33,791 nt of DNA from CAZVRZ01 sp964629965 (GCA_964629965.1 CAZVRZ010000054.1:1-33791), one strand, 5' to 3'. Positions 7,070 to 15,792 are shown, counted from the stretch's first letter. The notes: generated from the letters alone by a model not told the origin. Translations and numbers: made by a program.

Positions 7070-8365
7070 TTACCTGCGTTGGGGTGAAGAAGACGAAATT
7101 GCAACCTCTTTGAGGATGGCAACAGCCTGGGCGACGCCATCCTCTGAACGTATCTTTTCTCCCAATGCGGATGCTTTCTGTTGCATGACTGGATCGGTCA
7201 CAGCCATAGTAATCGCTTGTGCCAGTTTCTCCACCGTCAATCGCCTGGCCGGAATTGCGGGCGGGCCGGCCCTCAATTCAGCCACCCGCCAGCCCCAAAA
7301 GTCCTGGTCGAGTGAGATGAACGGCGCAATGATCGTCGGCCTTCCAGCGCGCAAGCTGGCCGCGGTGGTTCCCGCGCCGCCATGATGCACCACGGCAGCC
7401 ATTTGTGAAAACAGCCAGCTATGCGGGATTGCATCTACCATGAATACAGACTGCGGAAGATCGGCCTTCGTCAATCCTCCCCAACCCGAAAGTAGAACGC
7501 CGCGCTGCCCGGCAAGCTGGAGCGCTTGAAGTATTAATTGCGTGGTGTCCTGAGGATCACCCCGGCTCATGCTGCCGAATCCCACGTAAACAGGCGGCGG
7601 CCCAGATCGCAAAAATTCCACCAACTCAGCAGGCGGCTGCCAATCGGCAGGCGGATCGAGAAACCAATACCCGGTGATGTGGATCTGCGGGCCCCAATCC
7701 GGGGGACGAGGAACAACGTGGCTGCTGAAACCATGCAGCACAGGCAAGGGCGTCTTCAACAACGCCAGAGGGCCGTCCCAATATGGGGCCGGCGGCAATC
7801 CCAACACAGTTCGCCGCGCAATGTTGACCGAGGCGCGCTGCATAGGCCATGCCAGCAGCCGCCAGCCTAACACGTGCGAAAGACGGTTGAGCCGTCCACC
7901 CAGCCAAGAACGGATCATCGGAAACGTAACTGCCGGAAAAGCACGCGTTGGCAGAAAGGGTACCAACCATGCCTGAACGAAAGGGATGCCCAACTTCTCG
8001 GCCACTGGCTGCCCGGCAATCACCCCACCAAAACCACCCATCACAATGTCTACATTTAGACAAGCATTCAGACAGTCGCTCACCCACTGCTGATTCAAAG
8101 CCACCAGCTTCTTTTGGAGCAGCGAGATTTGGGCAATGGGATTGCTTTTTGTCAGGGCATTCCTGGCTTCTGGGCTGCGCATCAAAGTTTCGGTATCACC
8201 ACACAGCGGGCAAAATACCAGCCCGTTCCGCGCGACCAGCGTCTCAAAATTGAGATTGGTGGCTACGCGTACAGTATTCCCCGCCGCTTTCAATCCCACA
8301 CCCAGAGCCACATAAGGGCGAACATCGCCTTGTGAACCAGGAGCCACTATCGTAATCCGCATCAT
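7070..8365 (-). CDS. Glycosyltransferase, GT1/MGT family (UDP-sugar dependent)
   Basis: A 431-residue GT-B glycosyltransferase of the macrolide/sterol glycosyltransferase type. The N-terminal Rossmann domain opens with ITIVAPGSQGDVRPYVALGVGLKAAG, typical of sterol glucosyltransferase and vancomycin-type enzymes. The C-terminal donor-binding domain has VYVGFGSM, the VHHGGAGTTAASLRAGRP nucleotide-sugar motif and PFISLDQDFWGWRVAEL. It probably transfers a sugar to a lipid, polyketide or sterol-like acceptor at the cytoplasmic face. Length is normal. The first two codons are both ATG, with a GAGGCA site upstream. The stop codon is 11 bases from the IS edge, so any original downstream sequence has been displaced. 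Confidence 0.85.
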   Translation of the reverse strand: MMRITIVAPGSQGDVRPYVALGVGLKAAGNTVRVATNLNFETLVARNGLVFCPLCGDTETLMRSPEARNALTKSNPIAQISLLQKKLVALNQQWVSDCLNACLNVDIVMGGFGGVIAGQPVAEKLGIPFVQAWLVPFLPTRAFPAVTFPMIRSWLGGRLNRLSHVLGWRLLAWPMQRASVNIARRTVLGLPPAPYWDGPLALLKTPLPVLHGFSSHVVPRPPDWGPQIHITGYWFLDPPADWQPPAELVEFLRSGPPPVYVGFGSMSRGDPQDTTQLILQALQLAGQRGVLLSGWGGLTKADLPQSVFMVDAIPHSWLFSQMAAVVHHGGAGTTAASLRAGRPTIIAPFISLDQDFWGWRVAELRAGPPAIPARRLTVEKLAQAITMAVTDPVMQQKASALGEKIRSEDGVAQAVAILKEVAISSSSPQRR

Positions 8366-8392
8366 GTCTTGCCTCGATGCTGCCTTTCGCTG

Positions 8393-8998
8393 TTATTCAC
8401 CAAATCGAATGTTTTTTACCGTCATTTGTTCTAGAGAAAAGTTCTCAAAAAAGCGGTTTCCACCTTTGCCTGTCGGAGCTTGAGCGACCAATCCAACCTT
8501 AATGGTTTTCTCGACTGGAAGGTTAAAGAATCTCGTCATGAAGTATTTCTTCCCATCCAATGAATAATGGAAAGAAAACGAATTGCCCACTCTAGCAACC
8601 TTTAACCACACAGCATTCCCGTCAATGTTGCATCCATTTGCGTCGTCCGAAGTATGGTTTGTCACCACACTCACAACAGCATGCGTATTAAAGTCTGTCT
8701 TTTCGAAACATGCTTTAGCCCACACGTCATAATCTTTCATGACCATAATAGTTGCCGAATCATACGTATCCTGAAAATCATGAGAGACTTGCACACTCAT
8801 GACAAAATCTCCACTCACTTCCGTGTAGAAAAAGGGCGCATTTGTAAGAGATTCGGGCGTAATTCCTTCCTGAGCAATCGCGCCATTATTACAAAAGAAA
8901 TCGCTTTCTCCTGGTGCTTCAATAACCAGTCTATTCTCTTCCTTTATCAACTTACTTTCATTGATCCACTTAAAATTACTGAATTCTGTTCCGTCCAT
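8393..8998 (-). CDS. DUF1349 family (concanavalin-like) protein
   Basis: A 201-residue beta-rich protein with the DUF1349 layout (family also labelled regulation-of-enolase-1): GDFVMSVQVSHDFQDTYDSATIMVMKDYDVWAK (about residues 63-95), the central VVSVVTNHTSDDANG, WLKVARVGNSFSFHYSLDGKKY, and the closing KVGLVAQAP. The fold is a jelly-roll/concanavalin-like sandwich; the ligand is unknown, although carbohydrate binding is often suggested. No signal peptide is present, so it should be cytoplasmic. The start at 8998 is supported by AAAGGAA nine bases upstream. Its base composition is visibly more AT-rich than the glycosyltransferase 28 bases downstream, consistent with separate origins. Confidence 0.8.
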   Translation of the reverse strand: MDGTEFSNFKWINESKLIKEENRLVIEAPGESDFFCNNGAIAQEGITPESLTNAPFFYTEVSGDFVMSVQVSHDFQDTYDSATIMVMKDYDVWAKACFEKTDFNTHAVVSVVTNHTSDDANGCNIDGNAVWLKVARVGNSFSFHYSLDGKKYFMTRFFNLPVEKTIKVGLVAQAPTGKGGNRFFENFSLEQMTVKNIRFGE

Positions 8999-9081
8999 TT
9001 TTGATATTCCTTTCAATCATTGCCAACTCTATGGATGCTTATACCTTAGCGTAAACCAAGCTCTTGGCCATTGTAATGATA

Positions 9082-9729
9082 TCATCCGGGTGGCTCCAAC
9101 TTCCATGCCACGCACGGCATCCAATATTCCTTAAATCCTCTCTTTGCAAAGTAGGGATTGTAACTCCATATCTGCTTCAGAATCGCTTCGCGATCCAAGC
9201 CGCTCTCATCAATAATCCTGGTCAGCCACTGGATTGTCGTGATATCTTTGTCGCGGCCTTTCCATTCTGGATTGAGCAGTTGTGGATATGTTTTGACTGC
9301 ATATTCAAATTCAACCCCGGAGACATAAGCCTTCGTGTCGTAGAAATCTTGTGGTGTGTCTGATAGCCACTGTTTCGGGAAATATACTGTGCCTTCTTTC
9401 CCGGCGTGCCGCCAAAGGGCAATTTCCCCATCCAACTCAAGTTGATTGAATACCGCATGTGCTTCGTCCCGCGCAATCCTCAGGAAATCCACTCCTTCGA
9501 TATGCGAGACTTGATAGCCTCTTTCCTCATACATGGCGACTATTTCATCCCCACGCTCCCACAAATTCAACGTAAAACCATCGATGTCTCTGTGTTCGCG
9601 AAGAAATCTGCCCACAACGATATCCTGCACCAATCCGCCCCAAATATAAGTTCGGGTAGAGCAAGCATTGGAAATCTCATAAATGTCCCGCAGAAGAGTT
9701 AGCTGATTCGTGTTGGTTTCCAATGCCAT
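9082..9729 (-). CDS. ANT(2'')-like aminoglycoside nucleotidyltransferase family protein
   Basis: A 215-residue nucleotidyltransferase related to the aminoglycoside-2''-adenylyltransferase family. The polymerase-beta-like core is visible: WGGLVQDIVVG (about residues 30-40), then the paired metal-binding aspartates in HRDIDGF (Asp48 and Asp50). It continues with LELDGEIALWRH and a helical C-terminal part with KDITTIQWLTRIIDES. The family transfers AMP to a hydroxyl of a small molecule. Resistance activity cannot be assumed, because many environmental homologues have other substrates. An R'-like GTTGGGC box lies 40 bases upstream of its ATG. Related genes are classic integron cassettes, which fits the context but proves nothing. 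Confidence 0.7.
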   Translation of the reverse strand: MALETNTNQLTLLRDIYEISNACSTRTYIWGGLVQDIVVGRFLREHRDIDGFTLNLWERGDEIVAMYEERGYQVSHIEGVDFLRIARDEAHAVFNQLELDGEIALWRHAGKEGTVYFPKQWLSDTPQDFYDTKAYVSGVEFEYAVKTYPQLLNPEWKGRDKDITTIQWLTRIIDESGLDREAILKQIWSYNPYFAKRGFKEYWMPCVAWKLEPPG

Positions 9730-9768
9730 TGTTTGTGCCTATCTTGGACGTCCGGTCTGTTGTGACCC

Positions 9769-9833
9769 GCCCAACAATGTTGATATAGAATCACCATGTA
9801 TAACCAAGATGGTATCCTCTCGTGCAGTTGACA
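9769..9833 (-). repeat. Possible small attC-like site (65 bp)
   Basis: On the minus strand the segment starts with TGTCAAC immediately after the TGA of the 9834-10502 gene and ends with GTTGGGC, 40 bases before the ANT-like start codon. Between them GGATACCAT can pair with ATGGTGATTC, leaving one bulged base and a loop of about 11 bases. Size, order of parts and the extra base resemble a minimal integron attC. The first box departs from the consensus, so this is a weaker call than the sites at 24877 and 30899. Confidence 0.35.
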
Positions 9834-10502
9834 TCATTTCTGAAACTTGCTTCGCTCTATTTCAATCTGCCGCAGGAACTCACTTTCCGAAACCTCAGAA
9901 ACCCATTCCGAATTGATAGGTGGGATGAGAAAACGCCAATGCCATTCACTTGGGATAAAGTTATCGGTTCTGCCATGATATCCCAATAGTTTCAATTTGC
10001 CATCGTCGGCCGGCACGATCTTCAGGGGTTGTCTGCTCGCCATGTAATACTTGGGAACTTGAATGTGATCACGCCAATCTCTGATTTCATCAAAGTAACG
10101 CTCAAACTCACTTCTTGTCACCCGTCCGATTTCGCCTGACAACCCCACCAAGTTAAGATAGGATAGAATGACATCAAATTCATCTGTCTCCATATTGAAT
10201 TTCTGCACATCTGGATAACGGTCATTTACCGGAAGGGCTTTTACAGGCAGCTTGCCTATGATGTAATACCTGGCAACCTCCAGGTAGCAAAGTTCCCTCA
10301 ACTTTGCGACGTAGGCTTCAAATTCACCTTCGGACACCTGTTCAATGTCATCGTGACTCATATAGAGTGTTGCCCAGGTCATACCGTTCGGAACGAAATC
10401 TCCCGTTTCGAATTGATAGGTCAAGACTTCTACTTGTTTTTCGACGTAGATGACTTTGGCCGGCAGTCCTCCATAACCAATGAAATAATCAGTCCGCTTC
10501 AT
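9834..10502 (-). CDS. Three-repeat protein of unknown function
   Basis: A 222-residue soluble protein that I do not recognise. It consists of three tandem repeats of about 72 residues. Each has an aromatic-rich strand (YFIG, YYIIG, YYMAS), then P-x-K (LPAK 13-16, LPVK 85-88, QPLK 158-161), an acidic T-D/G-x-F turn (TGDF, TDEF, TDNF), and a closing helix with S-x-EF (SEGEFE, TRSEFE, SESEFL). No catalytic motif or signal peptide is seen. The start at 10502 is preferred over 10553 because GGCGGAAG precedes it. The stop codon touches a possible attC-like site, and the CAP/LysM gene lies upstream, so it may be a single-gene cassette. Confidence 0.7.
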   Translation of the reverse strand: MKRTDYFIGYGGLPAKVIYVEKQVEVLTYQFETGDFVPNGMTWATLYMSHDDIEQVSEGEFEAYVAKLRELCYLEVARYYIIGKLPVKALPVNDRYPDVQKFNMETDEFDVILSYLNLVGLSGEIGRVTRSEFERYFDEIRDWRDHIQVPKYYMASRQPLKIVPADDGKLKLLGYHGRTDNFIPSEWHWRFLIPPINSEWVSEVSESEFLRQIEIERSKFQK

Positions 10503-10577
10503 GTCTTCCGCCTCATCCATACAGCCTTGGTTGGGCAGAACGGACCAACGCATTTTTCAACTGCCGTGGGCATACTC

Positions 10578-11615
10578 TTATTTTTCCTTTTTCGGCATCT
10601 TCCGATGACCAGGTTCTCGAAAACTGAGGAGAAACAAGAAAAATAAGACAGCAATGATCGGCAGCAGAAGAATGACGATCGTTTTATTGCTCGGTAACAC
10701 CAGGTTGGGGCTGTTTACCGGATTCGTCGGCGACGAAGTAGGCAATGGCAAAGGTGTGATCGTTTCACGGATCGCAGTATACAAAGCTGTGGTGATTGGC
10801 GATGGTACCACAGCAGAATCCGGATTTTCCGTTGATGATTGTGTTGGTAAGGATTGTGTTAGCACTGCCGTAGATACACCCGACGATTCGCTACCCATGG
10901 TTGCTGTCAGCATATTCGCTGGACGAATCAATAATTTCTGGTCGACATAGATCACAGTTGAGTCGCCGGCAATGCCATTCAAACCACGAATATCATCAAC
11001 TTTCACTCCATATGAGATTGCGATACTCCACAATGTTTCGCCATAGCGAACAATATGGATGATTGAACCATCTTCGCTGGGTGTACTGGTTATCAAAGGT
11101 ACGATGGTAACGGGGATAACGGGAGTAAATGAAGCGCCGGGTTCGGCGGTACCCGCCACAACTTCTCCGGGGCGAACTTCAACGGTGTAATAAACCAGGC
11201 CATTTTCCCCTAATGCGACCCCTGCCCCAATATCGCCCGTGGCATAGCCGGTCAGCGTCTTCCTGTGACCCAAATCTACCCAAATCTCATAAACGACAAT
11301 TGCAACGGTAACAACCCCATTGTCCCCGGCGGCAACATTCTCAACAAGCCCTGCTAGCGGAAGTGAGCCATCCCGATGCCGGTGCGTTGAAGTCTGTGTG
11401 GATGCTTGAAATTCAGAATGATCTTGAGCATAGGCCATCAGATTCGGATCAATTTGATAAGGTTCAAGGCCATGTTGAGCTCTTAACGAATTCACTGTAT
11501 TCACAAGATCATATGGGGTCTCGCTCTGAGCTAAGGTTACAAGCGGTAAACTCAACCAGCCTGCTACCATAACCAAGAACAATATCAGCAGTTTCGTTTT
11601 AATTCGTCTACACAT
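10578..11615 (-). CDS. Secreted CAP-domain protein with LysM and C-terminal anchor
   Basis: A 345-residue surface protein. Residues 1-30 form a signal peptide (KTKLLILFLVMVAGWLSLPLVTLAQ). A CAP/SCP-PR1 domain follows (about 33-160) with LVNTVNSLRAQHGLEPY, HRHRDGS, VENVAAG and the later GHRKTLTG. A LysM domain lies at about 188-235 (HIVRYGETLWSIAISYGVKV... IYVDQKLLI). After a Ser/Thr/Pro-rich linker a membrane helix (TIVILLLPIIAVLFFLFLLSF) is followed by a basic tail. It should be exported, bind peptidoglycan through LysM and be held at the membrane. CAP domains of bacteria are of uncertain function. The adjoining CPBP gene ends three bases upstream of its start codon. Confidence 0.85.
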   Translation of the reverse strand: MCRRIKTKLLILFLVMVAGWLSLPLVTLAQSETPYDLVNTVNSLRAQHGLEPYQIDPNLMAYAQDHSEFQASTQTSTHRHRDGSLPLAGLVENVAAGDNGVVTVAIVVYEIWVDLGHRKTLTGYATGDIGAGVALGENGLVYYTVEVRPGEVVAGTAEPGASFTPVIPVTIVPLITSTPSEDGSIIHIVRYGETLWSIAISYGVKVDDIRGLNGIAGDSTVIYVDQKLLIRPANMLTATMGSESSGVSTAVLTQSLPTQSSTENPDSAVVPSPITTALYTAIRETITPLPLPTSSPTNPVNSPNLVLPSNKTIVILLLPIIAVLFFLFLLSFREPGHRKMPKKEK

Positions 11616-11617
11616 AC

Positions 11618-12547
11618 TTATTTTGGAGCACTCACAGACTGAGCTGATGCGTCAAACCGCCGGCGCACGATCACAAGGATCCCAATGCCACTCAACATAG
11701 CCAACACTCCCAAAAGTCCAACTTCCGGACCAAACGAAGAACCCGGCAATCCCACCCAAAATGATGGGCCTGTCACTTCTGTGATGATGAACCTGGCATA
11801 TTCTGGGGAATTGCCAGTCAAGCCAAAAATATAGTACTCAAATACATTCCACGAAAAATGCAGGGCTATTGGCAGCCACAATGACCGCCGCACCAAATAT
11901 GCCAGCGCAAACATTACTCCCCCCAGCGTCAAAGTGAATGGAATGACATAATCCGCCCAGCCGCCCGCTGAGGGATTGAACAAATGCACCACTCCGAACA
12001 GACAAGAAGTGATCACGATTGCCCACGGTAAACCGAAACCTTCTTCCAGGGTTGGCAGTAAGTAGCCGCGAGTGACGGTTTCTTCCAACACCGCCACGCA
12101 CACCATTTGAACGATCACCACCCACAGAAAATTAGAGAGGAAAGATCTGGCTGGTTGCACCTTCCATGCAAATCCTTTCACCTCAATCCACCCGAAAGCT
12201 AACTCGACGAGAAAGATGCCTCCCGTGAGCACAATTCCCAATAACAACCCCATCCCAATATCAAGCAGCGCTTTCTGGTTAATTCGAAAACCAAGGCTGC
12301 CAAAATCTCGCTTGTCAATAAAACGCCGGTATAGCCATGTTCCTGCGAGGACAGCTGCCACTTGCAATATTTGGGTATAAGAATACCGGAGCTTTATTCC
12401 CAATAACATGAATGGCAGCATCATAGCAAAATAAGTCGCTGCCAGCGCAGGTATGTACAACAATGCACGCCAGCCCCACCGCAGGCGCTCATGATCGATG
12501 AATAGTGATTTCCATTTTTTGACTACAGGATTTTTATCTGGTGTCAT
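11618..12547 (-). CDS. CPBP family intramembrane glutamic protease
   Basis: A 309-residue polytopic membrane protein of the CPBP (CAAX protease and bacteriocin-processing, Abi) family. The first catalytic motif EETVTRG (EExxxR) lies near residue 155, followed by CLFGVVHL (FxxxH) and HFSWNVFEY (HxxxN), so all three conserved motifs are present. Members cleave peptides within the membrane or protect against bacteriocins; the substrate is unknown. ATG at 12547 is preferred; an in-frame TTG at 12616 would extend the protein into the NUDIX stop codon. Gene order and spacing (NUDIX, CPBP, CAP/LysM within a few bases) suggest one transcript. Confidence 0.85.
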   Translation of the reverse strand: MTPDKNPVVKKWKSLFIDHERLRWGWRALLYIPALAATYFAMMLPFMLLGIKLRYSYTQILQVAAVLAGTWLYRRFIDKRDFGSLGFRINQKALLDIGMGLLLGIVLTGGIFLVELAFGWIEVKGFAWKVQPARSFLSNFLWVVIVQMVCVAVLEETVTRGYLLPTLEEGFGLPWAIVITSCLFGVVHLFNPSAGGWADYVIPFTLTLGGVMFALAYLVRRSLWLPIALHFSWNVFEYYIFGLTGNSPEYARFIITEVTGPSFWVGLPGSSFGPEVGLLGVLAMLSGIGILVIVRRRFDASAQSVSAPK

Positions 12548-12612
12548 AGCTTCATCTCGTAGCAACCTCAATGGATGGATTAGCGATAGATCGCCCAAGA
12601 TGCGTAAAAGCC

Positions 12613-13074
12613 TCAAGCCTTCAAACTTTCCCTGCTTGCTAAATCTCGCAAAATAGGTTTGATCGGTGGGCTAATATCCGCTGGTAGATAGTGAACATCA
12701 AAATATTTATATTCGCTATGCTCATCGGAATTGACTTTGACTTCTCCTTGAAAGTTGCGGGTTATATAAACCACAGAAACATTGTAAACTTCTGCTCCGT
12801 TGGGATATCGGTAATAAAGTTCTTGGCCGGAATATACGCCAAACAATTCCAAGTCTTTTACATCAATTCCTATTTCTTCTTGAGTTTCGCGTTTTACCGT
12901 ATTTTCAAGACTTTCCCCTAATTCCATTGCTCCACCAGGAACGCCCCAACATCCATTATCGATTCTCTTAATCATCAGCAGTTGATGATCTTTATTTAAC
13001 GCAAGCAAAGTTGCTCCCACCATGATTAATGGGCGATTTCCGACAAATTGACGAAGCTCGTGCATGTAACCCAT
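12613..13074 (-). CDS. NUDIX hydrolase
   Basis: A 153-residue NUDIX hydrolase. The NUDIX box is complete from Gly48: G, five residues, E54, seven residues, R62-E63, then E66-E67-x-G69, in the stretch GGAMELGESLENTVKRE. The preceding strand (LLMIKRIDNGCWGVP) and the C-terminal HSEYKYFDVHYLP fit house-cleaning NUDIX enzymes that hydrolyse nucleoside diphosphates linked to a variable group X. The substrate cannot be assigned. AAAGGAA lies upstream of the ATG at 13074; ATG at 13065 is an alternative. It is the first gene of the tight NUDIX-CPBP-CAP/LysM group. Confidence 0.88.
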   Translation of the reverse strand: MGYMHELRQFVGNRPLIMVGATLLALNKDHQLLMIKRIDNGCWGVPGGAMELGESLENTVKRETQEEIGIDVKDLELFGVYSGQELYYRYPNGAEVYNVSVVYITRNFQGEVKVNSDEHSEYKYFDVHYLPADISPPIKPILRDLASRESLKA

Positions 13075-13419
13075 TGAAAGATTCCTTTAAATCTTCACGT
13101 GTTTTGGGTGCTGCCGCAATCCGTGGGTGCAATCCACTAAAATTTAATAACCTCGTCCAGGTTGCGGGCCTTCAGCAACGTTGCGCGGGAAGTAAAACAG
13201 TGAGATCTCACGCTCTTGACCTTTTCCTCCGGCGCTAACCGGATTGGCTCGATGGTTGTGGCAGGTGAATGCACATAAATCGTATACTGATGTAGCTCCT
13301 GGCCTTTACAGCGCTTAACGGACTTTACCCGCCCGATATGGGTAATGGCTGACTCGGCCGGTCGGTAAGCAGCAATATACCTTCGGATGGTGCAGCCCCG
13401 CCCGTCCGCCGGAGTCGGT
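13075..13419. other. Intergenic region with stem-loop and attC-like box
   Basis: No gene is visible in these 345 bases. The right edge carries the GTTAGGC box and the stem described for 13313-13426. The rest contains short imperfect hairpins (for example GCGCC/GGCGC near 13240) and no convincing promoter. It may include the NUDIX promoter. Confidence 0.4.
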
Positions 13420-13426
13420 GTTAGGC
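13313..13426 (-). repeat. Weak attC-like candidate at end of membrane-protein gene
   Basis: On the minus strand GCCTAAC begins within the last codons of the 13421-13801 gene and supplies its TAA stop codon, exactly as in the well-formed site at 30985. Downstream, GTTAAGC at 13313-13319 fits GTTRRRY. An inner stem exists (13402-13418 against 13349-13365, 13 of 17 positions pairing), but it is not centred between the boxes. It may be a degenerate site or a coincidental hairpin. Confidence 0.3.
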
Positions 13427-13801
13427 GGCGTTGGGTCTAATGAACAAAAAGAAGGCATACGCGAGTGCCAAGACACCATACAGGGCCAGGCTGAACCAGC
13501 CAAAGATATTCACCTTACCGGTTAGCTGCAAAAGGAGAGAGGCAGCACAGCCAACCGCGTCTTGGATCAGGAGAGCCAATGCGATTGCTCTCCGGGTTTC
13601 GACCGATGCAGTTTTCGAACCGTACCACATAAGAGTACCGAGGCCCAGTATAGAGCCGCCGACTAAACGAGTCGGCCAAATAGCTATGTCATCAGGAATT
13701 AAACCATACAACCAAAAGACAAAGCGAGGGAAGAAAGTACAGGAAGCCCCCAAAAAAGATGCAAAAAAGATATTGATGATGAACAACATGCGTAGTTTCA
13801 T
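13421..13801 (-). CDS. Small four-helix membrane protein
   Basis: A 126-residue membrane protein with four hydrophobic helices (about residues 4-30, 42-62, 70-92 and 98-120) and the family-like features FFPRFVFWLYG and RLVGGSILGLGTLMWYG. It resembles the small DUF4345-type or unnamed membrane families, but I am not sure which. GTGGAGGAGGATGCC gives a strong ribosome binding site for the ATG at 13801, so the longer frame starting at 13840 is rejected. Its stop codon is the TAA inside a GCCTAAC box, the same arrangement as the DUF2442-like gene at 30986. Confidence 0.7.
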   Translation of the reverse strand: MKLRMLFIINIFFASFLGASCTFFPRFVFWLYGLIPDDIAIWPTRLVGGSILGLGTLMWYGSKTASVETRRAIALALLIQDAVGCAASLLLQLTGKVNIFGWFSLALYGVLALAYAFFLFIRPNAA

Positions 13802-14290
13802 GGCATCCTCCTCCACCCGGCAATACTCTGCCGCCATCAACTCCGAGTTGAACTATCAGAAACGCAGTCTCCGCGTCGCCTTAGCCCAGTTACCCGGCTG
13901 TTTGAAATTGTTAGGCACACAGCCATACCTAAACCGCGTTCTTGCGGGCAGGTATACATAAATTGTACAACCAATAAGCCAATCTTGGCACACCAGAAAC
14001 CAGCAAAAGTCATTCGCGTGGGGATGCAAGCATGGCATCTTCGCCCCTGCCGAGCGCTGTTCTATGGCGCCGCTGCCCTTTAGCGCCAACCACCGCGTAA
14101 AAGCCGAAGCACCCTGGCCGCCTGCGATGGCGTTCTATAAACGCGACACACCCTGGCGAGCTGCTGGAGCAGCATAAGATACATGGGTTTCGCCCCAGGC
14201 TTTTTGTGAAGGAGGTTTAAAAACGCTTAGTGGAACATAACGGTCAGATTCCGGTGCGCTGTGGGGTGCCCACAAAAACAGCGAATCCCC
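13802..14290. other. 489-bp intergenic region with dispersed repeat
   Basis: There is no supported gene here. On the minus strand it holds, in order: a GTGGG/CCCAC palindrome at 14262-14274 after the 14291 gene stop, the dispersed repeat copy at 13952-14090, a hairpin with arms TACCT/AGGTA and CCGC/GCGG at about 13926-13954, a GCCTAAC box at 13910-13916, and the TCAACTC/GAGTTGA palindrome just before the membrane-protein leader. Confidence 0.5.
13952..14090 (-). repeat. Dispersed intergenic repeat, copy 1
   Basis: This copy shares the blocks TTGGCGCTAAAGGGCAGCG, CAGCGCTCGGC, a CTGGTTTCTGG-type hairpin and TTGGTTGTACAATTT (minus-strand reading) with the copies at 25594, 28866 and 33620. It lies upstream of the small membrane-protein gene. 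It includes an extra insertion of about 20 bases between GGCAGCG and CAGCGCTC relative to the copy at 28866. Confidence 0.6.
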
Positions 14291-15700
14291 CTAGCGGGCA
14301 AAAAAGGTGTGAGAAAAAAACTGGAGCGGGCTTCTGAAAATCTCGCAACTGAACAAGCAATAATGAGGCAGCCACAGAACCAATGCCAGGATGCAAATGA
14401 GGATCGAAATCCCATAAAAGACCATGCGATGATCCAGTTGCTCCGGCGAATCGGCCACAGGGGATTCTTCATCGCCCCCCTGCTTGCGCAGCGCATACTC
14501 CCAGCAAGGCAGATTCACCGAGACCGCCAGCAGGGAGAAATTAATACAGGTGACCGTGAACCAGCGACCGTAATCGTAGGCCGTGAAGTAGACAGGCAGG
14601 GAAAGAAGCAGCGGGATTAAGAAATACTTGCAGAAGAATAAGCCCGAATAGCGCCGCGCCGGCTGCGGGGAGAAGGATTGCAGAGATCGAGAACGGAGAA
14701 TGGCATACACCGCCTGCCGGACGAGATACCACAGCAAGATTCCCAACGTTGGGAGAATCAGAATCCATGCTTCCCAGTTCATGAAAACAATCATCCGCGT
14801 GATGGATGCAGCTCTCGACAGCGACCACTGCATAGGAATGAACGAGCCGGGCAAGGTCGAACCGCTGAGCTTTTCAGGAGGCAAAATACAGGAGGCTTCC
14901 CGCAGTGTGCCAGCGTTTACCCATTTATTACAGATGCCAAGCAGCGTTTCATAGCTCGGTGTGCCGGTTAAATAGACGCCACCAAAGGCAATGGCTGCAG
15001 GAAGGTACAGCAGCCCGGTCCACAAGGCCGTACGCTTCAAGTCGCGCTGGGCCTTCATCTGGAGGATCGTCAGCGTCATAATCCCGTGCAGCGGGACGAA
15101 CATCAAGAAATTCCCTTCGTGGACCAATATGATCGCCGGCAGGATGATCACGGCAATGGGCATCAGCCACAGCATATAGCGCCGCAGGTTACCATCCGGA
15201 ATCGTGGAGCCGCCTCGGAGCGGGAACGATCTTTCGATGACGAACAGATGCAGAAGCACCGTGACATACCCCAGGATTTCCTTCCGGGCGATAGCATCGT
15301 GGTCGTGGATGTAAAAAACAAACAGCGAAGGAAGGAACAGCAGCCCGAACAAAATCAATGGATGATGCGTTTTCCAGGAGCGAGCCAGCAGTCGGACGTA
15401 ACCGAATGCAATGGCCAGAATCAGAACCCAGGAAAACGCCGCTACGAATTCTAGTGGTGCGACTACCTCCGGAACCAGTCGCCAAATTTCGCCCGATAGC
15501 CCGCGCCGGATAAAGCCCTGAGAATAATCGATCAGCCAGTCGGTATAAGCCCAATAGTTTAGGCTGGTTCCAAATGCGTCTGTGGGAAGCCAATAGAGAA
15601 ACTCGCGCATCCAGGCGGCAGAGAAAGTTAATAACAACAACGGATTGAGAATGATCCGTGGTTGGGTAAGAAATGATTTTACGAGCATTCGCCTGGCCAT
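14291..15700 (-). CDS. Polytopic membrane protein of unknown function
   Basis: A 469-residue integral membrane protein with roughly ten hydrophobic segments and large polar loops. A positively charged N-terminus is followed by an aromatic loop (YWLPTDAFGTSLNYWAYTDWLIDYSQGFIRRGLSGEIW). The pattern of a first helix followed by a long non-cytoplasmic loop recalls GT-C glycosyltransferase-like proteins, but I see no clear catalytic DE/DD motif and make no assignment. The cysteine pair in CNKWVNAGTLREASC (about residues 263-277) may form a disulphide outside the cell. An ATG at 15688 is an alternative start; neither has a strong ribosome binding site. Genes on either side look unrelated. Confidence 0.65.
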   Translation of the reverse strand: MARRMLVKSFLTQPRIILNPLLLLTFSAAWMREFLYWLPTDAFGTSLNYWAYTDWLIDYSQGFIRRGLSGEIWRLVPEVVAPLEFVAAFSWVLILAIAFGYVRLLARSWKTHHPLILFGLLFLPSLFVFYIHDHDAIARKEILGYVTVLLHLFVIERSFPLRGGSTIPDGNLRRYMLWLMPIAVIILPAIILVHEGNFLMFVPLHGIMTLTILQMKAQRDLKRTALWTGLLYLPAAIAFGGVYLTGTPSYETLLGICNKWVNAGTLREASCILPPEKLSGSTLPGSFIPMQWSLSRAASITRMIVFMNWEAWILILPTLGILLWYLVRQAVYAILRSRSLQSFSPQPARRYSGLFFCKYFLIPLLLSLPVYFTAYDYGRWFTVTCINFSLLAVSVNLPCWEYALRKQGGDEESPVADSPEQLDHRMVFYGISILICILALVLWLPHYCLFSCEIFRSPLQFFSHTFFAR

Positions 15701-15792
15701 TTTTGAAATCGGGTGTGCAGAACGATCTTCGGATCGACTAGGGTTTGGATTGTAAGCAGGAGTTCACACCTGGCTAGCCACAACACATTGGA

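Noticed and set aside
13910..13916. GCCTAAC box followed by AATTTCAAACAGCC as an attC start
   Set aside because: The beginning looks typical, but no GTTRRRY box with complementary arms follows before the gene start; only ACTGGGC at 32 bp, too short.
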